Shown here one piece after another: positions 51,650-61,989 of a stretch of DNA of 64,000 bases (positions are counted from its first letter, which is position 1; the number at the start of each line of letters is the position of its first letter). This DNA is from Noviherbaspirillum aridicola (GTDB lineage Bacteria > Pseudomonadota > Gammaproteobacteria > Burkholderiales > Burkholderiaceae_D). The stretch is taken from the NCBI RefSeq assembly GCF_019656455.1, contig NZ_BPMK01000003.1:248001-312000 (forward strand). The letters are read 5' to 3'. The notes under the pieces were generated by a model. The model ran no database searches, was not told where the DNA came from, and worked only from the letters and a program-made list of their open reading frames with translations. Position numbers and translations under genes: made by a program.

Positions 51650-52570
51650 TTACCGGCTGTCGTCGAGGCCGGCGGTGCCGGACAGGGCGACCCAGCCCTC
51701 GTGCTCCGCCCAGACCGAGAGCGGCAGAAAGGGCGCATAGGCAGCGATCACTTCACCCGCCTGCCGTGCGAGGACGCCCGACAGGACGAGCCGGCCGCCG
51801 GGCGCGACGCGCGAAGACAGCATGGGTGCCATCAGCTTGAGCGGGTTGGACAGGATGTTGGCGACCACCACGTCGAAGCGCGCCGACTGCTTCGCCTGGG
51901 CGAAGTCTTCCGGCAGGTAGTAGTCGATGCGGCAGCGGTTGCGCTCGGCGTTGTAGCGTGCCGATTCGATGGCCTGCGGATCGATGTCGACGCCGCATAC
52001 CGTGCCGGCGCCGAGCTTTTCCGCGACCATCGCGAGGATGCCCGAACCGCAGCCGTAGTCGAGCACGGTGGCGCCGGCCGGCGCGTGCTCCTCCAGCCAC
52101 TCCATGCACAGCCGGGTGGTCGGATGGCTGCCGGTGCCGAAGGCAAGGCCCGGGTCCAGCTCCAGCACGAGGGCATCGGGATCGGGCGCTTCGTGCCAGC
52201 TGGGGACGACCCAGATGCGGCGCCCGATATGGATGGGTTCGAACTGCGACTGCGTCACGCGCACCCAGTCCTGCTCGGTGACTTCGCGCAGCGTGAACGC
52301 CGGGACATCCGGAATGCCGGCGGCCTGCGCCGCGGCGGCGACGATCCCGCCGTGCGCGGCGTCGGCCTCGGCCAGCGCCACCACGCGGCTGCGATCCCAT
52401 GCGGCCTCGGTCGGCTCCATGCCGGGCTCGCCGAACAGCGGACGCTCGGCTTCCGTGCCTTCGTCCGCGTCTTCCACCGACACCGACAGCGCGCCCGCTT
52501 CCATCAGCGCATCGGACAGGGCTTCCGCCTGCTCGCGGGCGACTTCGATGACGATTTCAGTCCAGCTCAT
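51650..52570 (-). CDS. prmA: Ribosomal protein L11 methyltransferase PrmA
   Basis: PrmA methylates L11 at several lysines. The 306-residue protein has the substrate-recognition N-domain and a SAM-binding domain with [12 protein letters not shown] near 180 and the catalytic-site motif NILSNPL near 245. The ATG at 52570 starts two bases before the accC stop region. Neighbours accC and accB are usual partners. Confidence 0.96.
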   Translation of the reverse strand: MSWTEIVIEVAREQAEALSDALMEAGALSVSVEDADEGTEAERPLFGEPGMEPTEAAWDRSRVVALAEADAAHGGIVAAAAQAAGIPDVPAFTLREVTEQDWVRVTQSQFEPIHIGRRIWVVPSWHEAPDPDALVLELDPGLAFGTGSHPTTRLCMEWLEEHAPAGATVLDYGCGSGILAMVAEKLGAGTVCGVDIDPQAIESARYNAERNRCRIDYYLPEDFAQAKQSARFDVVVANILSNPLKLMAPMLSSRVAPGGRLVLSGVLARQAGEVIAAYAPFLPLSVWAEHEGWVALSGTAGLDDSR

Positions 52571-52572
52571 GA

Positions 52573-53952
52573 TTACTTCTTCACGTTGCCGCTGTCCTTC
52601 GGCAGGTCCGGCTTGTTCGCCAGCTTCTGCTCCAGGTAGTGGATGTTGGTGCCGCCCTCGATGAAGCGCGCGTCGATCATCAGTTCGCGATGCAGCGGGA
52701 TGTTGGTGAGGATGCCTTCCACCACCATCTCCGACAGCGCGATCTGCATGCGCTTGATGGCCTGGTCGCGGGTCGCGCCGTAGGCGATCACCTTGCCGAC
52801 CATGGAGTCGTAGGTGGGCGGCACGAAGTAGCCGGTATAGGCATGCGAGTCGACGCGGATGCCGGGACCGCCGGGCGGATGCCAGGCGGTGATGCGGCCG
52901 GGGGAGGGCGTGAACTTGAACGGGTCCTCGGCGTTGATCCGGCACTCGATCGCGTGGCCGGACAGCTCGATGTCGCGCTGGCGGAAGCGCAGCTTCTCGC
53001 CGGCGGCGACGCGGATCTGTTCCTGCACGAGGTCGACGCCGGTGATCATCTCGGTCACCGGGTGCTCGACCTGGATACGCGTGTTCATCTCGATGAAGTA
53101 GAACTCGCCGTTTTCATAGAGGAATTCAAAGGTGCCCGCGCCGCGGTAGCCGATCTTGCGGCAGGCTTCGGCGCAGCGGTCGCCGATGCGCTCGATCAGC
53201 TTGCGGGGAATGCCGGGCGCCGGTGCTTCTTCGATCACTTTCTGGTGGCGGCGTTGCATCGAGCAGTCGCGCTCGCCGAGCCAGATCGCGTTCTTGAATT
53301 CGTCCGCCAGCACCTGGATCTCCACGTGGCGCGGATTCTCCAGGTACTTCTCCATGTAGACCTCGGGGTTGCCGAAGGCGGCGCCCGCCTCGGTCTTGGT
53401 CATGGTCACGGCGTTGAGCAGCGCGGCCTCGGTATGGACCACGCGCATGCCGCGCCCGCCGCCGCCGCCGGCAGCCTTGATGATGACCGGGTAGCCGATC
53501 TTGCGGGCGATGCGGATGATTTCCTTCGGGTCTTCCGGCAGCGCGCCGTCGGAACCGGGCACGCAGGGCACGCCGGCCTTGATCATCGCCTGCTTGGCCG
53601 AGACCTTGTCGCCCATCATGCGGATCGAGTCGGGGCGAGGGCCGATGAAGACGAAGCCGGATTTTTCGACGCGCTCGGCGAAGTCGGCGTTCTCCGACAG
53701 GAAGCCGTAGCCGGGGTGGATCGCTTCGGCGTCGGTGACTTCGGCGGCGCTGATGATTGCCGGCATGTTCAGGTAGCTCTGCGCGGAGGGCGCGGGGCCG
53801 ATGCAGACCGACTCGTCGGCCAGCTTGACGTATTTGGCTTCGCGGTCGGCTTCCGAATGGACGACGACGGTCTTAATGCCCATTTCGCGACAGGCGCGCT
53901 GGATGCGAAGCGCGATTTCGCCACGATTGGCGATCAGGATTTTTTCGAACAT
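52573..53952 (-). CDS. accC: Biotin carboxylase subunit of acetyl-CoA carboxylase
   Basis: AccC uses ATP and bicarbonate to carboxylate biotin on AccB, the first half of malonyl-CoA formation. The 459-residue protein starts [17 protein letters not shown], has the glycine-rich ATP loop [10 protein letters not shown], catalytic residues in [13 protein letters not shown], and the CPG-type KA.. C-terminal domain. It is about ten residues longer than E. coli AccC, with a charged end. An 87-base gap to accB holds a 12-base CTATATATATAG palindrome (53995-54006) and a GC-rich hairpin. Confidence 0.98.
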   Translation of the reverse strand: MFEKILIANRGEIALRIQRACREMGIKTVVVHSEADREAKYVKLADESVCIGPAPSAQSYLNMPAIISAAEVTDAEAIHPGYGFLSENADFAERVEKSGFVFIGPRPDSIRMMGDKVSAKQAMIKAGVPCVPGSDGALPEDPKEIIRIARKIGYPVIIKAAGGGGGRGMRVVHTEAALLNAVTMTKTEAGAAFGNPEVYMEKYLENPRHVEIQVLADEFKNAIWLGERDCSMQRRHQKVIEEAPAPGIPRKLIERIGDRCAEACRKIGYRGAGTFEFLYENGEFYFIEMNTRIQVEHPVTEMITGVDLVQEQIRVAAGEKLRFRQRDIELSGHAIECRINAEDPFKFTPSPGRITAWHPPGGPGIRVDSHAYTGYFVPPTYDSMVGKVIAYGATRDQAIKRMQIALSEMVVEGILTNIPLHRELMIDARFIEGGTNIHYLEQKLANKPDLPKDSGNVKK

Positions 53953-54039
53953 GTTTGGGTGTGATGCTGTGTGCGACGGTTGGAGCAGGACGGGCTATAT
54001 ATATAGAAGGGGAGCGCCGGCACCGCCGGCGGCCCGGTC

Positions 54040-54507
54040 CTAGCCGATCACAAACAGCGGTTGGCCGAATTCGACTGGCTGGCCGTTCTCCACCAGGATT
54101 TCCTTGATCACGCCGGCGGCATCGGCATCGATCTCGTTGAGCAGCTTCATCGCTTCGATGATGCACAGGGTGTCGCCCTGCTTGACGGTGGAGCCGACTT
54201 CGACGAAGGCGGGGTTGCCCGGCGCGGAGGCGCGGTAGAAGGTGCCGACCATCGGCGACTTCACCACATGGCCCTGCGGCTCGGCCGGGGCGGCGGGCGC
54301 CGCGGGGGCTGCCGCCGGTGCGGAAGCGGGCGCGGCGGCCACGGTGGTTTGCGGCATCTGCTGCTGCGGCAGCATGACGAGCTGGTTCTGCGGGGCGCTC
54401 GAGGATTTGACGATACGGACTTTGCTTTCGCCTTCGGTCACTTCCAGTTCGGCGATGTCTGATTCGGCCACGAGGTCGATCAGCGTCTTCAGTTTTCGTA
54501 GATCCAT
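54040..54507 (-). CDS. accB: Biotin carboxyl carrier protein of acetyl-CoA carboxylase
   Basis: AccB carries biotin on the Lys of the EAMKLLNE motif near residue 123, in the C-terminal biotinyl domain (about 78-155). The 155-residue protein has an N-terminal domain ([23 protein letters not shown]) and a Pro/Ala linker (about 50-77). The gene order aroQ-accB-accC is standard. Confidence 0.97.
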   Translation of the reverse strand: MDLRKLKTLIDLVAESDIAELEVTEGESKVRIVKSSSAPQNQLVMLPQQQMPQTTVAAAPASAPAAAPAAPAAPAEPQGHVVKSPMVGTFYRASAPGNPAFVEVGSTVKQGDTLCIIEAMKLLNEIDADAAGVIKEILVENGQPVEFGQPLFVIG

Positions 54508-54588
54508 ATGAAATCCTTCAGTCTTATTAGATTGATACTGCCGTGAGTCGCCACGCGATTATAAGCGTAGGTGGCGAGTTGACGAAAA

Positions 54589-55026
54589 TTAGAGCCGGTT
54601 CAGCGCGAAATCGATGGCCAGCCGATACCCGTCCACGCCCAGGCCGCAGACGACTCCGACTGCCGCGGCCGACAGATAGGAGTGATGGCGGAATGGCTCG
54701 CGCTGATGGATATTGGAGATATGCACTTCGATGAAGCGGATCGCCACGCCCGTCAGCGCATCGCGCAGCGCGACGCTGGTATGCGTGAGCCCGCCCGGGT
54801 TGATGATGATCGCGTCCACCGCCTCGGATCGGGCGGCGTGGATGCGGTCGATCAGCGCGCCTTCATGATTGCTCTGGAAAGCGGTCAGGCGGGCGCCGGC
54901 TTCGGCGGCCTGCGCGGCCGCCGCCTTCTCCACATCGGCCAGAGTGGTCGTTCCATAGACTTCCGGCTCGCGGGTTCCCAGCAGATTGAGGTTGGGGCCG
55001 TTGAGCAGGAGGATGTTTTTTGCCAT
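54589..55026 (-). CDS. aroQ: 3-dehydroquinate dehydratase, type II
   Basis: AroQ dehydrates 3-dehydroquinate to 3-dehydroshikimate in the shikimate pathway. The 145-residue protein has the type II motifs [17 protein letters not shown] near the start with the active Tyr, [12 protein letters not shown] and the catalytic His in [17 protein letters not shown]. The ATG at 55026 is the family start; earlier in-frame codons reach the TlpA gene and are rejected. aroE of the same pathway lies at 62 kb. Confidence 0.97.
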   Translation of the reverse strand: MAKNILLLNGPNLNLLGTREPEVYGTTTLADVEKAAAAQAAEAGARLTAFQSNHEGALIDRIHAARSEAVDAIIINPGGLTHTSVALRDALTGVAIRFIEVHISNIHQREPFRHHSYLSAAAVGVVCGLGVDGYRLAIDFALNRL

Positions 55027-55111
55027 GGAGATGCAACTCCGTTTGACGAGGATGGCGCATTTTGCCGCCGAATCATACTTTCTGGCAAGGACAAAAGATG
55101 TTCCGGCCTTG

Positions 55112-55633
55112 TTACAGGGCGGCAAGGTCGGTTTTCAGTTCGTCCATCTTCAGGCGGCCGATATAGGTCTTCTTTACCTGTCCCTGCCGGTCGATCAATA
55201 CGGTGTAGGGCAGCCCGCCGGCCTGGTTGCCGAAGCGCCGCGACAGCTCCGTGCCCGACATGCCGCCTGCATAAAGCGGATAGCTGATTTTGTACTTGGT
55301 TCCAAATTCGGCGATGTTCGACGGAGAATCGATGCCGATGCCGAGGATCTGGATGCCGCGGCCTCCGACTTCCTGCTGCAGCGCCGACAGCTCCGGCATC
55401 TCGTCGACGCAGGGCGCGCACCAGGTCGCCCAGAAGTTGACGACCAGCGGCCGGTCTTTCCATTGCGACAAGGGCTGGGGCTGGCCGCTGGCGTCGTTCA
55501 GGGTCTGGGTCAGCAGGGTCTGTACCGCCGACGACTCGGCCGGTGCCGGCGCGGTCTGCCGATGGCCCAGCCAGATGCCGAGCCCGGCGAACAGCAGCGC
55601 GACCGCTGCAAAAACGGCAATCTTCCCCTTCAT
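55112..55633 (-). CDS. TlpA-like periplasmic thioredoxin
   Basis: This 173-residue thiol-disulfide protein has an N-terminal membrane anchor (5-22) and a thioredoxin fold with the active site WCAPC near residue 72 and the cis-Pro in GLPYTV. It likely reduces disulfides in the periplasm, for example in cytochrome c maturation; the partner is unknown. It overlaps the preceding gene by ATGA, so the two are co-translated. Confidence 0.9.
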   Translation of the reverse strand: MKGKIAVFAAVALLFAGLGIWLGHRQTAPAPAESSAVQTLLTQTLNDASGQPQPLSQWKDRPLVVNFWATWCAPCVDEMPELSALQQEVGGRGIQILGIGIDSPSNIAEFGTKYKISYPLYAGGMSGTELSRRFGNQAGGLPYTVLIDRQGQVKKTYIGRLKMDELKTDLAAL

Positions 55634-56241
55634 GCGTCCTCGCTGTCGTCGATCAATTCCTGCAGTACGCGGGCGTCCGCGCGGAGCAGCCTGCCGTCGG
55701 AGGCCTTGAGCGCGCCGCGCAAGTCATCCAGTTCATACAGCGCCAGGTGCACCCCCTCGTTCTTCCAGAGGAAGCTCAGGACTTCCACCGGTTCGTCGCG
55801 CTTCCTGAAATGGGTGCTTTCCGATACCTCGAAATCGACGTTCTTATTGATCAGAAAGATCTCCACGTCCTTGGCGCTGTCGGCGAAGAGCTGGAGGTGG
55901 ATGTCGGAATGCTCGCCCGCCGTGCCGTTGAGCACCGCGCCGGTCAGGTAGGGGCTGAACTGCCCGAGCTCTCCCATCAGCTGCAGCGCCAGGCGGCGCA
56001 GATGCAGCAGGCGCGCCGGCTGAGTGTCGCCGAAGAACAGTTCATTGTAGGCGCGCACCTCTTCTTCGATCTGCGCATTGTCCGGCATGTACTCGCCGCG
56101 CACCCGGGTGTTGCCGAGCACCTGCCTGGCTGCCTTGCGCTTGGCGGTACCGTAATCGGCGCCGTCCTCGGCGATCATGCGCGCGGCGGAGGCGGCGATT
56201 TCCGCCCGCAACTGATCCAGATTGTTGGTGAAATTGCTCAT
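55630..56241 (-). CDS. Nucleotidyltransferase-like protein of unknown function
   Basis: The product has 203 residues. Its centre (100-117) resembles a nucleotidyltransferase core: LTGAVLNGTAGEHSDIHLQLF, with a glycine turn followed by D-I-H where active enzymes have D-x-D, and a later acidic EIFLINKNVDFEV strand. It may be a degenerate or altered transferase. In related genomes such proteins have sometimes been named as mur ligases; there is no ligase motif here. It is divergent from mpl across 160 bases and coupled to the TlpA gene. Confidence 0.6.
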   Translation of the reverse strand: MSNFTNNLDQLRAEIAASAARMIAEDGADYGTAKRKAARQVLGNTRVRGEYMPDNAQIEEEVRAYNELFFGDTQPARLLHLRRLALQLMGELGQFSPYLTGAVLNGTAGEHSDIHLQLFADSAKDVEIFLINKNVDFEVSESTHFRKRDEPVEVLSFLWKNEGVHLALYELDDLRGALKASDGRLLRADARVLQELIDDSEDA

Positions 56242-56402
56242 GGCGTCGATGATACTCTGTACGGACGATCGGCGCGGGTCGGGTAGAATCTCGGTTTCCC
56301 CGGCGGCCGGTCAGCCTCCGCTCGTCCCTTCGGACCGTCCCCCTGGACTCCCTTGGACCTTTCTCCGGCCGTTTCAGTCAGATTTTTATTTTCATTCTGC
56401 CT

Positions 56403-57779
56403 ATGCATATCCATATCCTCGGCATCTGCGGCACTTTCATGGGCGGCCTGGCGGTACTGGCCAAGGAAGCCGGCCACACGGTCACCGGCTGCGACGCCAA
56501 CGTCTACCCGCCGATGAGCACCCAGCTCGAAGCGCAGGGCATCCGGCTGATCGAGGGTTTCGACCCGGCGCAGGTCGATCTCGCTCCCGACCTTTTCGTG
56601 ATCGGCAACGTGGTCTCGCGCGGCAATCCGCTGATGGAAGAAATCCTCAACCGCGGCCTGCCCTATGTCTCGGGCCCGCAATGGATAGGCGAGCACATCC
56701 TGCGCAACAAGTGGGTATTGTCGGTCGCGGGCACCCACGGCAAGACCACCACTTCCTCGATGCTGGCCTGGATACTCGAGGACGCCGGCTACCACCCGGG
56801 CTTCCTGATCGGCGGCGTGCCGATGAACTTCGGCATCTCGGCCCGGCTGTCGGGGCGCGAGGCCGACTCCAGTTTCTTCGTCATCGAAGCCGACGAGTAC
56901 GACACCGCCTTCTTCGACAAGCGTTCCAAGTTCGTTCACTACCGCAGCAAGACCGCGATCCTCAACAACCTGGAATACGACCACGCCGACATCTTCCCCG
57001 ACCTGGGCGCGATCGAAACCCAGTTCCATCACCTCGTGCGCACCGTGCCGCAGGTGGGGCGCCTGATCGTCAACGGCCGCGAGGACTCGCTCAGGCGCGT
57101 GGTGGCGCGCGGTTGCTGGAGCGAGTCGGAATGGTTCGGCACGGCCGACGGCCAGGGCTGGTCGCTGGCCGAGCATGAGGACGGGAGCTTCGACGTGCGC
57201 TTCAACGGCGAGGTGCAGGGCACGGTCGAGTGGGAGCTGACCGGCGAGCACAACCGGCTCAACGCGCTGGCCGCGATCGCCGCCGCCCGGCATGTGGGCG
57301 TGCCGCCGGCGCTCGCGATCGAGGCGCTCGGCAAGTTCGTCAGCGTCAAGCGGCGCATGGAAGTGCGCGGCGTGGTCAACGGGGTGACCGTCTACGACGA
57401 CTTCGCCCACCATCCGACCGCGATCGCCACCACCGTCGGCGGCCTGCGCAAGAAGATCGGCGCCGCCCGCATCCTGGCGGTGCTGGAGCCGCGCTCCAAC
57501 ACCATGAAGCTCGGCACGATGAAGGAAGCGCTGCCCGGCAGCCTCGCCGATGCCGACCTCGTCTTCGGCTACGGCGCCAGCAGCGGCAAGGATGCGCTCG
57601 GCTGGAACCTGGGCGAGGCGCTCGCGCCGCTGGGCGACAAGGCGAGCGCCTTCGACGATATCGGCCTGCTGGTGCGGGCGGTGGTCGCGGCCGCGCGGCC
57701 GGGCGATCATGTGCTGGTCATGAGCAACGGCGGTTTCGGCGGCGTGCACCAGAAACTGCTCGACGCGCTGCCCCGATGA
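56403..57779 (+). CDS. mpl: UDP-MurNAc:L-alanyl-gamma-D-glutamyl-meso-DAP ligase Mpl
   Basis: Mpl joins recycled tripeptide to UDP-MurNAc and so completes the pathway in which AmpD releases that peptide. The 458-residue protein starts MHIHILGICGTFMGGLA, has the ATP-binding GTHGKTTTSSM near 112 and other Mur ligase motifs (EADEYDTAFFDKRSKF, EHNRLN). It is followed by a four-base overlap with yqiA. Confidence 0.96.
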   Translation: MHIHILGICGTFMGGLAVLAKEAGHTVTGCDANVYPPMSTQLEAQGIRLIEGFDPAQVDLAPDLFVIGNVVSRGNPLMEEILNRGLPYVSGPQWIGEHILRNKWVLSVAGTHGKTTTSSMLAWILEDAGYHPGFLIGGVPMNFGISARLSGREADSSFFVIEADEYDTAFFDKRSKFVHYRSKTAILNNLEYDHADIFPDLGAIETQFHHLVRTVPQVGRLIVNGREDSLRRVVARGCWSESEWFGTADGQGWSLAEHEDGSFDVRFNGEVQGTVEWELTGEHNRLNALAAIAAARHVGVPPALAIEALGKFVSVKRRMEVRGVVNGVTVYDDFAHHPTAIATTVGGLRKKIGAARILAVLEPRSNTMKLGTMKEALPGSLADADLVFGYGASSGKDALGWNLGEALAPLGDKASAFDDIGLLVRAVVAAARPGDHVLVMSNGGFGGVHQKLLDALPR

Positions 57780-58360
57780 TTCTTTATCTGCACGGCTTTC
57801 GTTCGTCGCCGCAGTCCTTCAAGGCGCGCATGCTGGCCGACCGCATGCGCACGCTCGGACGCGAGAAGGAATACGCCTGTCCGCAGCTGCCGGCGTCCCC
57901 GGCGCAGGCCGTCGCGCTGGCCGACGACATCGCGCGGCGCATGGGTCCTGCGCAGCTGACCCTGGTCGGATCCTCGCTCGGCGGCTATTACGCGACCTGG
58001 CTGGCCGAACAGCTCGGCTGCCGCGCGGTGCTGCTCAACCCGGCGGTGAAGCCGCCGCGCGACCTCGAGCGATACGTGGGCGTGACGACCGCGTATCACT
58101 CCGACGAGCGTTTCGAATTCAAGCGCGAGTACATCGACGAACTGCGCGCGCTCGCGGTCGCCCGCATCACGCGACCGGAACGCTACTTTCTCGTCGCCGC
58201 CACCGGCGATGAAGTGCTCGACTGGCGCGAAATGCAGGCGCATTACCCGGGCGCGCGGCATTGCATCATCGAGGGCAGCGATCACGGCATCTCCGACTTC
58301 GCGCACTATGTGGACCGCGTGCTGGCATTCGCCGGCATCGCGGCGGAGCAGGCCCGATGA
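57776..58360 (+). CDS. YqiA/YcfP-like alpha/beta-fold esterase
   Basis: The 194-residue protein has the alpha/beta hydrolase pattern with HGFRSSP near the start, the nucleophile elbow GSSLGG near 66 and a catalytic His in EGSDHGISDF. YqiA of E. coli is an esterase on acyl-CoA-like substrates in vitro; the natural substrate is unknown. It overlaps mpl and ubiC by four bases each, so the three are translated as a unit. Confidence 0.88.
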   Translation: MILYLHGFRSSPQSFKARMLADRMRTLGREKEYACPQLPASPAQAVALADDIARRMGPAQLTLVGSSLGGYYATWLAEQLGCRAVLLNPAVKPPRDLERYVGVTTAYHSDERFEFKREYIDELRALAVARITRPERYFLVAATGDEVLDWREMQAHYPGARHCIIEGSDHGISDFAHYVDRVLAFAGIAAEQAR

Positions 58361-58947
58361 GTCATTCCGGCGTCGCCTTCGCCCGGTGGCAGGCGCATGT
58401 CAACCGCGCGGCCGTTCCCGCTTTCCTGCGCGGCTGGCTGACCGACCAGGCGTCGCTGACGGTGAAGCTGCAGCGCCACTGCGGCCAGTTTCGCGTGCAG
58501 CGGCTGGCGCAGGGGCATGCGGCCTGCCTTGCCGATGAACGCGCGGCATTGCGCCTGCCGCGGCGCCTGCAGGTGCACGCGCGCGAGGTGCTGCTGCGCT
58601 GCGACGGGCGGCCGGTCGTCTATGCGCACACCGTCGTTCCGCTGTCGGCCGGTGCCGACTGGCCTTTCTTTCGCGGTCTCGGCGAGCGCTCGCTCGGGAC
58701 CACCCTGTTCGGCGACCCCCGGGTGGGGCGCGGCAAGCTCGAATACGCGCTGCTGCGGCCGCGCCATCCGCTGGTGAGAAGGGCGGGTGCCGCCCTCGGC
58801 CAGACCTTCGCCGGCCCGTTGCCGGCGCGCCGCTGCCTGTACCGGCGCGGCCGCGGCCTGCTGCTGGTCACCGAACTGTTCCTGCCCGCGATTGCCCAGC
58901 TGCACAGCCAGCCGCGCGACGGGCTCCAACTACTCAACGCTGCATAA
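58357..58947 (+). CDS. ubiC: Chorismate lyase
   Basis: UbiC converts chorismate to 4-hydroxybenzoate and pyruvate, the entry to ubiquinone. The 196-residue protein fits by length and pattern (LTDQASLTVKLQ, REVLLRCDGRPVVYAHTVVP, LGERSLGTTLF and a closing LLVTELFLP). It overlaps yqiA by ATGA. ispB, which builds the ubiquinone tail, is at 24 kb. Confidence 0.9.
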   Translation: MSHSGVAFARWQAHVNRAAVPAFLRGWLTDQASLTVKLQRHCGQFRVQRLAQGHAACLADERAALRLPRRLQVHAREVLLRCDGRPVVYAHTVVPLSAGADWPFFRGLGERSLGTTLFGDPRVGRGKLEYALLRPRHPLVRRAGAALGQTFAGPLPARRCLYRRGRGLLLVTELFLPAIAQLHSQPRDGLQLLNAA

Positions 58948-58959
58948 GCGACGCAATCG

Positions 58960-61020
58960 ATGAACCTATTTTTCGAAGAGTCCGGCGAATTCAAGGCCGG
59001 CGCGGTACTGGCCCAGCAGGGCGAAGCCTTCCAGGTCGAACTGGCTACCGGCAAGCGCACCAAGGTCAAGTCCCGCGACGTGCTGCTGCAGTTCACCGCG
59101 CCCGAACCCGCGCAGCTGATGCAGGACGCGAAGACCGTGGCCGAAGAGATCGATCTCGACTTCCTGTGGGAAGTGGCGGGGCAGGACGAATTCGGCTTCA
59201 ACGAACTGGGCGCCGAGTATTTCGGCCATGAGCCCAGGCCCCACGAGGCCGCGGGGCTGCTGCTGCGCCTGCATGGCGCGCCGGTCTATTTTTACCGCAA
59301 GGGCCGCGGCCGCTACAAGGCGGCCCCGGAGGAATCCCTCAAGGCCGCGCTGGCCGGCATCGAAAAGAAGAAGCAGCAGGCGCTGGTGCAGGCGCAGTAT
59401 GTGGACGAACTCAAGGCCGGGCGCCTGCCCGAAAGTTTCCGCCCGATCGCGGTGCAGCTGCTGTTCAGGCCGGACAAGAACAGCATCGAATACAAGGCGC
59501 TGGAGGCTGCCGCCAATGAGATGCAGACCACGCCCCAGCGCGTGATGCTGGCCGCCGGCGGCATCGCTTCGCCGCGGCAGCTGCACATGGCGAAGTTCCT
59601 GCAGGAGTATTTCCCCAAGGGCACCGGCTTCCCGGCGCTGTCGGTGCCGCAGCCGCCGGCGCTGACCGAGGCGCCGGTGCGTGCCTTCTCCATCGACGAT
59701 GTCACCACGACCGAAATCGACGATGCGTTTTCGGTGACGACCCTCGAGGATGGCAAGGTCCGCGTCGGCATCCATATCGCCGCCCCGGGCCTGGCGATCC
59801 GCCGCGGCGATGCCGCCGACGCCGTGGCCCGCCAGCGCCTGTCGACGGTCTATATGCCGGGCGACAAGATCACCATGCTGCCCGATGCGCTGGTTGACGC
59901 CTACACGCTCGGCGAAGGCCGCAGCTGTCCTGCGCTGTCGCTCTACGCCACGCTCGACACCGCCGACTGGCGCGTGCTGGCGACCGAGACACGCGCCGAA
60001 CTGGTGCCGATCGCCGCCAACCTGCGCCACAACGATCTCGACCAGCTGGTGACGGAGGAAAGCCTGGCCGACGGCAGCGGCGAGTATCCGCACAAGGCCG
60101 ATATCGCGGTGCTGTGGCAATGGGCGCAGGTGCTGGAAAAGGGGCGCATGGAAAAGCGCGCCGCCTTCGGTCTCAAGCCGGAGCAGACCAACCGCGTCGA
60201 CTTCAATTTCTATGTCGAGGACGACGTGGTGAGCATCGTGCGCCGCAAGCGCGGCGCGCCGCTCGACAAGATCGTGGCCGAGCTGATGATCTTCGCCAAC
60301 AGCAGCTGGGGCAAGCTGATGCACGACTGCGGCGTGCCCGGCATCTACCGCGCGCAGGGCGCGAGCGGCGGCGGCTGGGGCGCGCGCATGCAGGTGCGCA
60401 TGCTCACCCACGCGGCGCCGCACCAGGGACTGGGCGTGGACCAGTATGCGTGGAGCACCTCGCCGCTGCGGCGCTACACCGACCTCGTGAATCAATGGCA
60501 GATCCTCGCCTGTGCGCAGAACGGCGTGACCGCGCCGCTGGTGGCGCCGTTCAAGCCCAAGGACGCCGACCTGTTCGCCATCGTCTCGGCCTTCGATGCG
60601 GCCTACGCCGCCTATGCCGATTTCCAGTCCGGCATGGAGCGCTTCTGGTGCCTGCGCTGGCTGACGCAGGAGAACGCGCATTTCGTCGAGGCCGTGGTGC
60701 TGAAGGAGGAAATCCTGCGCCTGGTCGACATTCCGCTGGTGATTCGCCTGCCCGGCATGCAGCAGCTGCCGCGCGGTACCCAGGTGCGGCTGGAGCTGAT
60801 CCGCTGGGACGAGGTCGACCTCAATGTCGAGGCGCGGCTGGTCGAGGTGGTGAATGCGCAGGCGGGTACCGCCGACGTCGCCGATGAAGCGGAGCCGATC
60901 GATGATGAAATTGCCACGACGGACGCCGAGACGGATGCTGAAGCCGGCGCGGAGGCAGGCGGCCAGGCCGCCGGTACCGAGGCCAATGTCGAAGGCAGTG
61001 CGGAATCGGTACAGCAGTGA
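58960..61020 (+). CDS. RNase II family 3'-5' exoribonuclease
   Basis: The 686-residue enzyme has an RNB domain (about 240-560) with DDVTTTEIDDAFSV, where the RNase II carboxylates map to Asp246, Glu252, Asp254 and Asp255, and the conserved Arg in STSPLRRYTD. One of the four carboxylates is Glu rather than the usual Asp. The C-terminal about 50 residues are acidic and Ala-rich, likely flexible. No clear S1 domain is seen, so RNase R is unlikely. A folded intergenic stem follows. Confidence 0.88.
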   Translation: MNLFFEESGEFKAGAVLAQQGEAFQVELATGKRTKVKSRDVLLQFTAPEPAQLMQDAKTVAEEIDLDFLWEVAGQDEFGFNELGAEYFGHEPRPHEAAGLLLRLHGAPVYFYRKGRGRYKAAPEESLKAALAGIEKKKQQALVQAQYVDELKAGRLPESFRPIAVQLLFRPDKNSIEYKALEAAANEMQTTPQRVMLAAGGIASPRQLHMAKFLQEYFPKGTGFPALSVPQPPALTEAPVRAFSIDDVTTTEIDDAFSVTTLEDGKVRVGIHIAAPGLAIRRGDAADAVARQRLSTVYMPGDKITMLPDALVDAYTLGEGRSCPALSLYATLDTADWRVLATETRAELVPIAANLRHNDLDQLVTEESLADGSGEYPHKADIAVLWQWAQVLEKGRMEKRAAFGLKPEQTNRVDFNFYVEDDVVSIVRRKRGAPLDKIVAELMIFANSSWGKLMHDCGVPGIYRAQGASGGGWGARMQVRMLTHAAPHQGLGVDQYAWSTSPLRRYTDLVNQWQILACAQNGVTAPLVAPFKPKDADLFAIVSAFDAAYAAYADFQSGMERFWCLRWLTQENAHFVEAVVLKEEILRLVDIPLVIRLPGMQQLPRGTQVRLELIRWDEVDLNVEARLVEVVNAQAGTADVADEAEPIDDEIATTDAETDAEAGAEAGGQAAGTEANVEGSAESVQQ

Positions 61021-61081
61021 AATCTGCGCCTTGCCCGCCCGGGCTTTATCGTAAAATTCCCGGGTTATTCCAACGCAGATT
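61021..61081 (+). other. Nested stem between the RNase gene and the TonB-like gene
   Basis: AATCTGCG (61021-61028) pairs with CGCAGATT (61074-61081), closing an inner CCCGGG/CCCGGG stem; a TAAAAT box lies at 61052-61057. It may be an mRNA end, a promoter region or a regulatory fold. The TonB-like start at 61090 is eight bases further. Confidence 0.45.
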
Positions 61082-61089
61082 CTCGCCGC

Positions 61090-61989
61090 GTGAAGTTACT
61101 CCTCCCTGAAAACCGCATCCTGAGCATTGCCATTGCGGCATCGGTGCTGGTGCACGGCGCCTTGCTGGCGGTGCGCTTCGCGCCGCCGGACGCATTCCGC
61201 TTCAAGCCGGCCGATCCCGGACTGGAAGTCATACTCGTCAATGCCAAGCATGACAGGAAGCCGCTGAAGGCCGAGGCGCTGGCGCAGGCCAATCTCGACG
61301 GCGGCGGCAATGCCGACAGCGGCCGCGCGAGCTCGCCGCTGCCCGACATGCGCCGGCATGAGAACGGCGACGGCATGACGGCGGCCCGGCGCCGCATTGA
61401 AGAACTGGAAAGACAGCAGCGCATGCTCGCGCAGGCCAACCGCAAGTCGCCGGTCACCACCTCGCCGCCGAAGGAGCAGACCAGCAAGGAAAGCCAGGTC
61501 CGCCAGGACGCCGACGACGCCACCGACAGCATGCAGGAAATCCTGCGCCGCGAGGCCGAGATCGCCAAGCGCATCGAAGACGAGAACAAGCGGCCGAAGA
61601 AGACCTTCATCTCGCCCAGCACGCGCGAGGTCGGCTACGCGATGTACTTCGACGCGGTACGCCAGCGCATCGAGAAATTCGGCACGCTCAACTTCCCGCA
61701 GAAGGATGGCAGGAAGCTCTACGGCGAACTCACGCTTTCCATTTCGATTTTCCAGGATGGCAGCATCTATACCGCCGACCGCGACGAAGGCGTGGTGGTG
61801 GAACGCTCCTCCGGCAATCCCTCGCTCGACCAGGCCGCGCGCCGCATCGTGCAGCGGGCCGCGCCGTTCGGCGCCTTCGCGCAGAACATGCGCAGCGCCG
61901 GCAAGGATGACGTCTGGGTGATGACCACCCGCTTCAAGTTCACCCGCGACGACGGGCTGCAGGCCGAGATGTTCGGGGGCCGCAATTGA
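61090..61989 (+). CDS. TonB-like periplasm-spanning protein
   Basis: The 299-residue protein has one N-terminal membrane span (about 10-28), a long charged coiled linker and a C-terminal TonB-type domain (about 195-290) with [18 protein letters not shown]. It could transmit energy to an outer-membrane receptor, but no exbB or exbD lies nearby, so the role may differ, e.g. as a TolA-like linker. The start is GTG 61090. The stop overlaps the aroE start by TTGA. Confidence 0.78.
   Translation: MKLLLPENRILSIAIAASVLVHGALLAVRFAPPDAFRFKPADPGLEVILVNAKHDRKPLKAEALAQANLDGGGNADSGRASSPLPDMRRHENGDGMTAARRRIEELERQQRMLAQANRKSPVTTSPPKEQTSKESQVRQDADDATDSMQEILRREAEIAKRIEDENKRPKKTFISPSTREVGYAMYFDAVRQRIEKFGTLNFPQKDGRKLYGELTLSISIFQDGSIYTADRDEGVVVERSSGNPSLDQAARRIVQRAAPFGAFAQNMRSAGKDDVWVMTTRFKFTRDDGLQAEMFGGRN

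Noticed and set aside
53995-54006. CTATATATATAG palindrome before accC as an NrdR box
   Set aside because: It is 12 bases with a shifted core and no tandem partner, so it does not fit the NrdR pattern.
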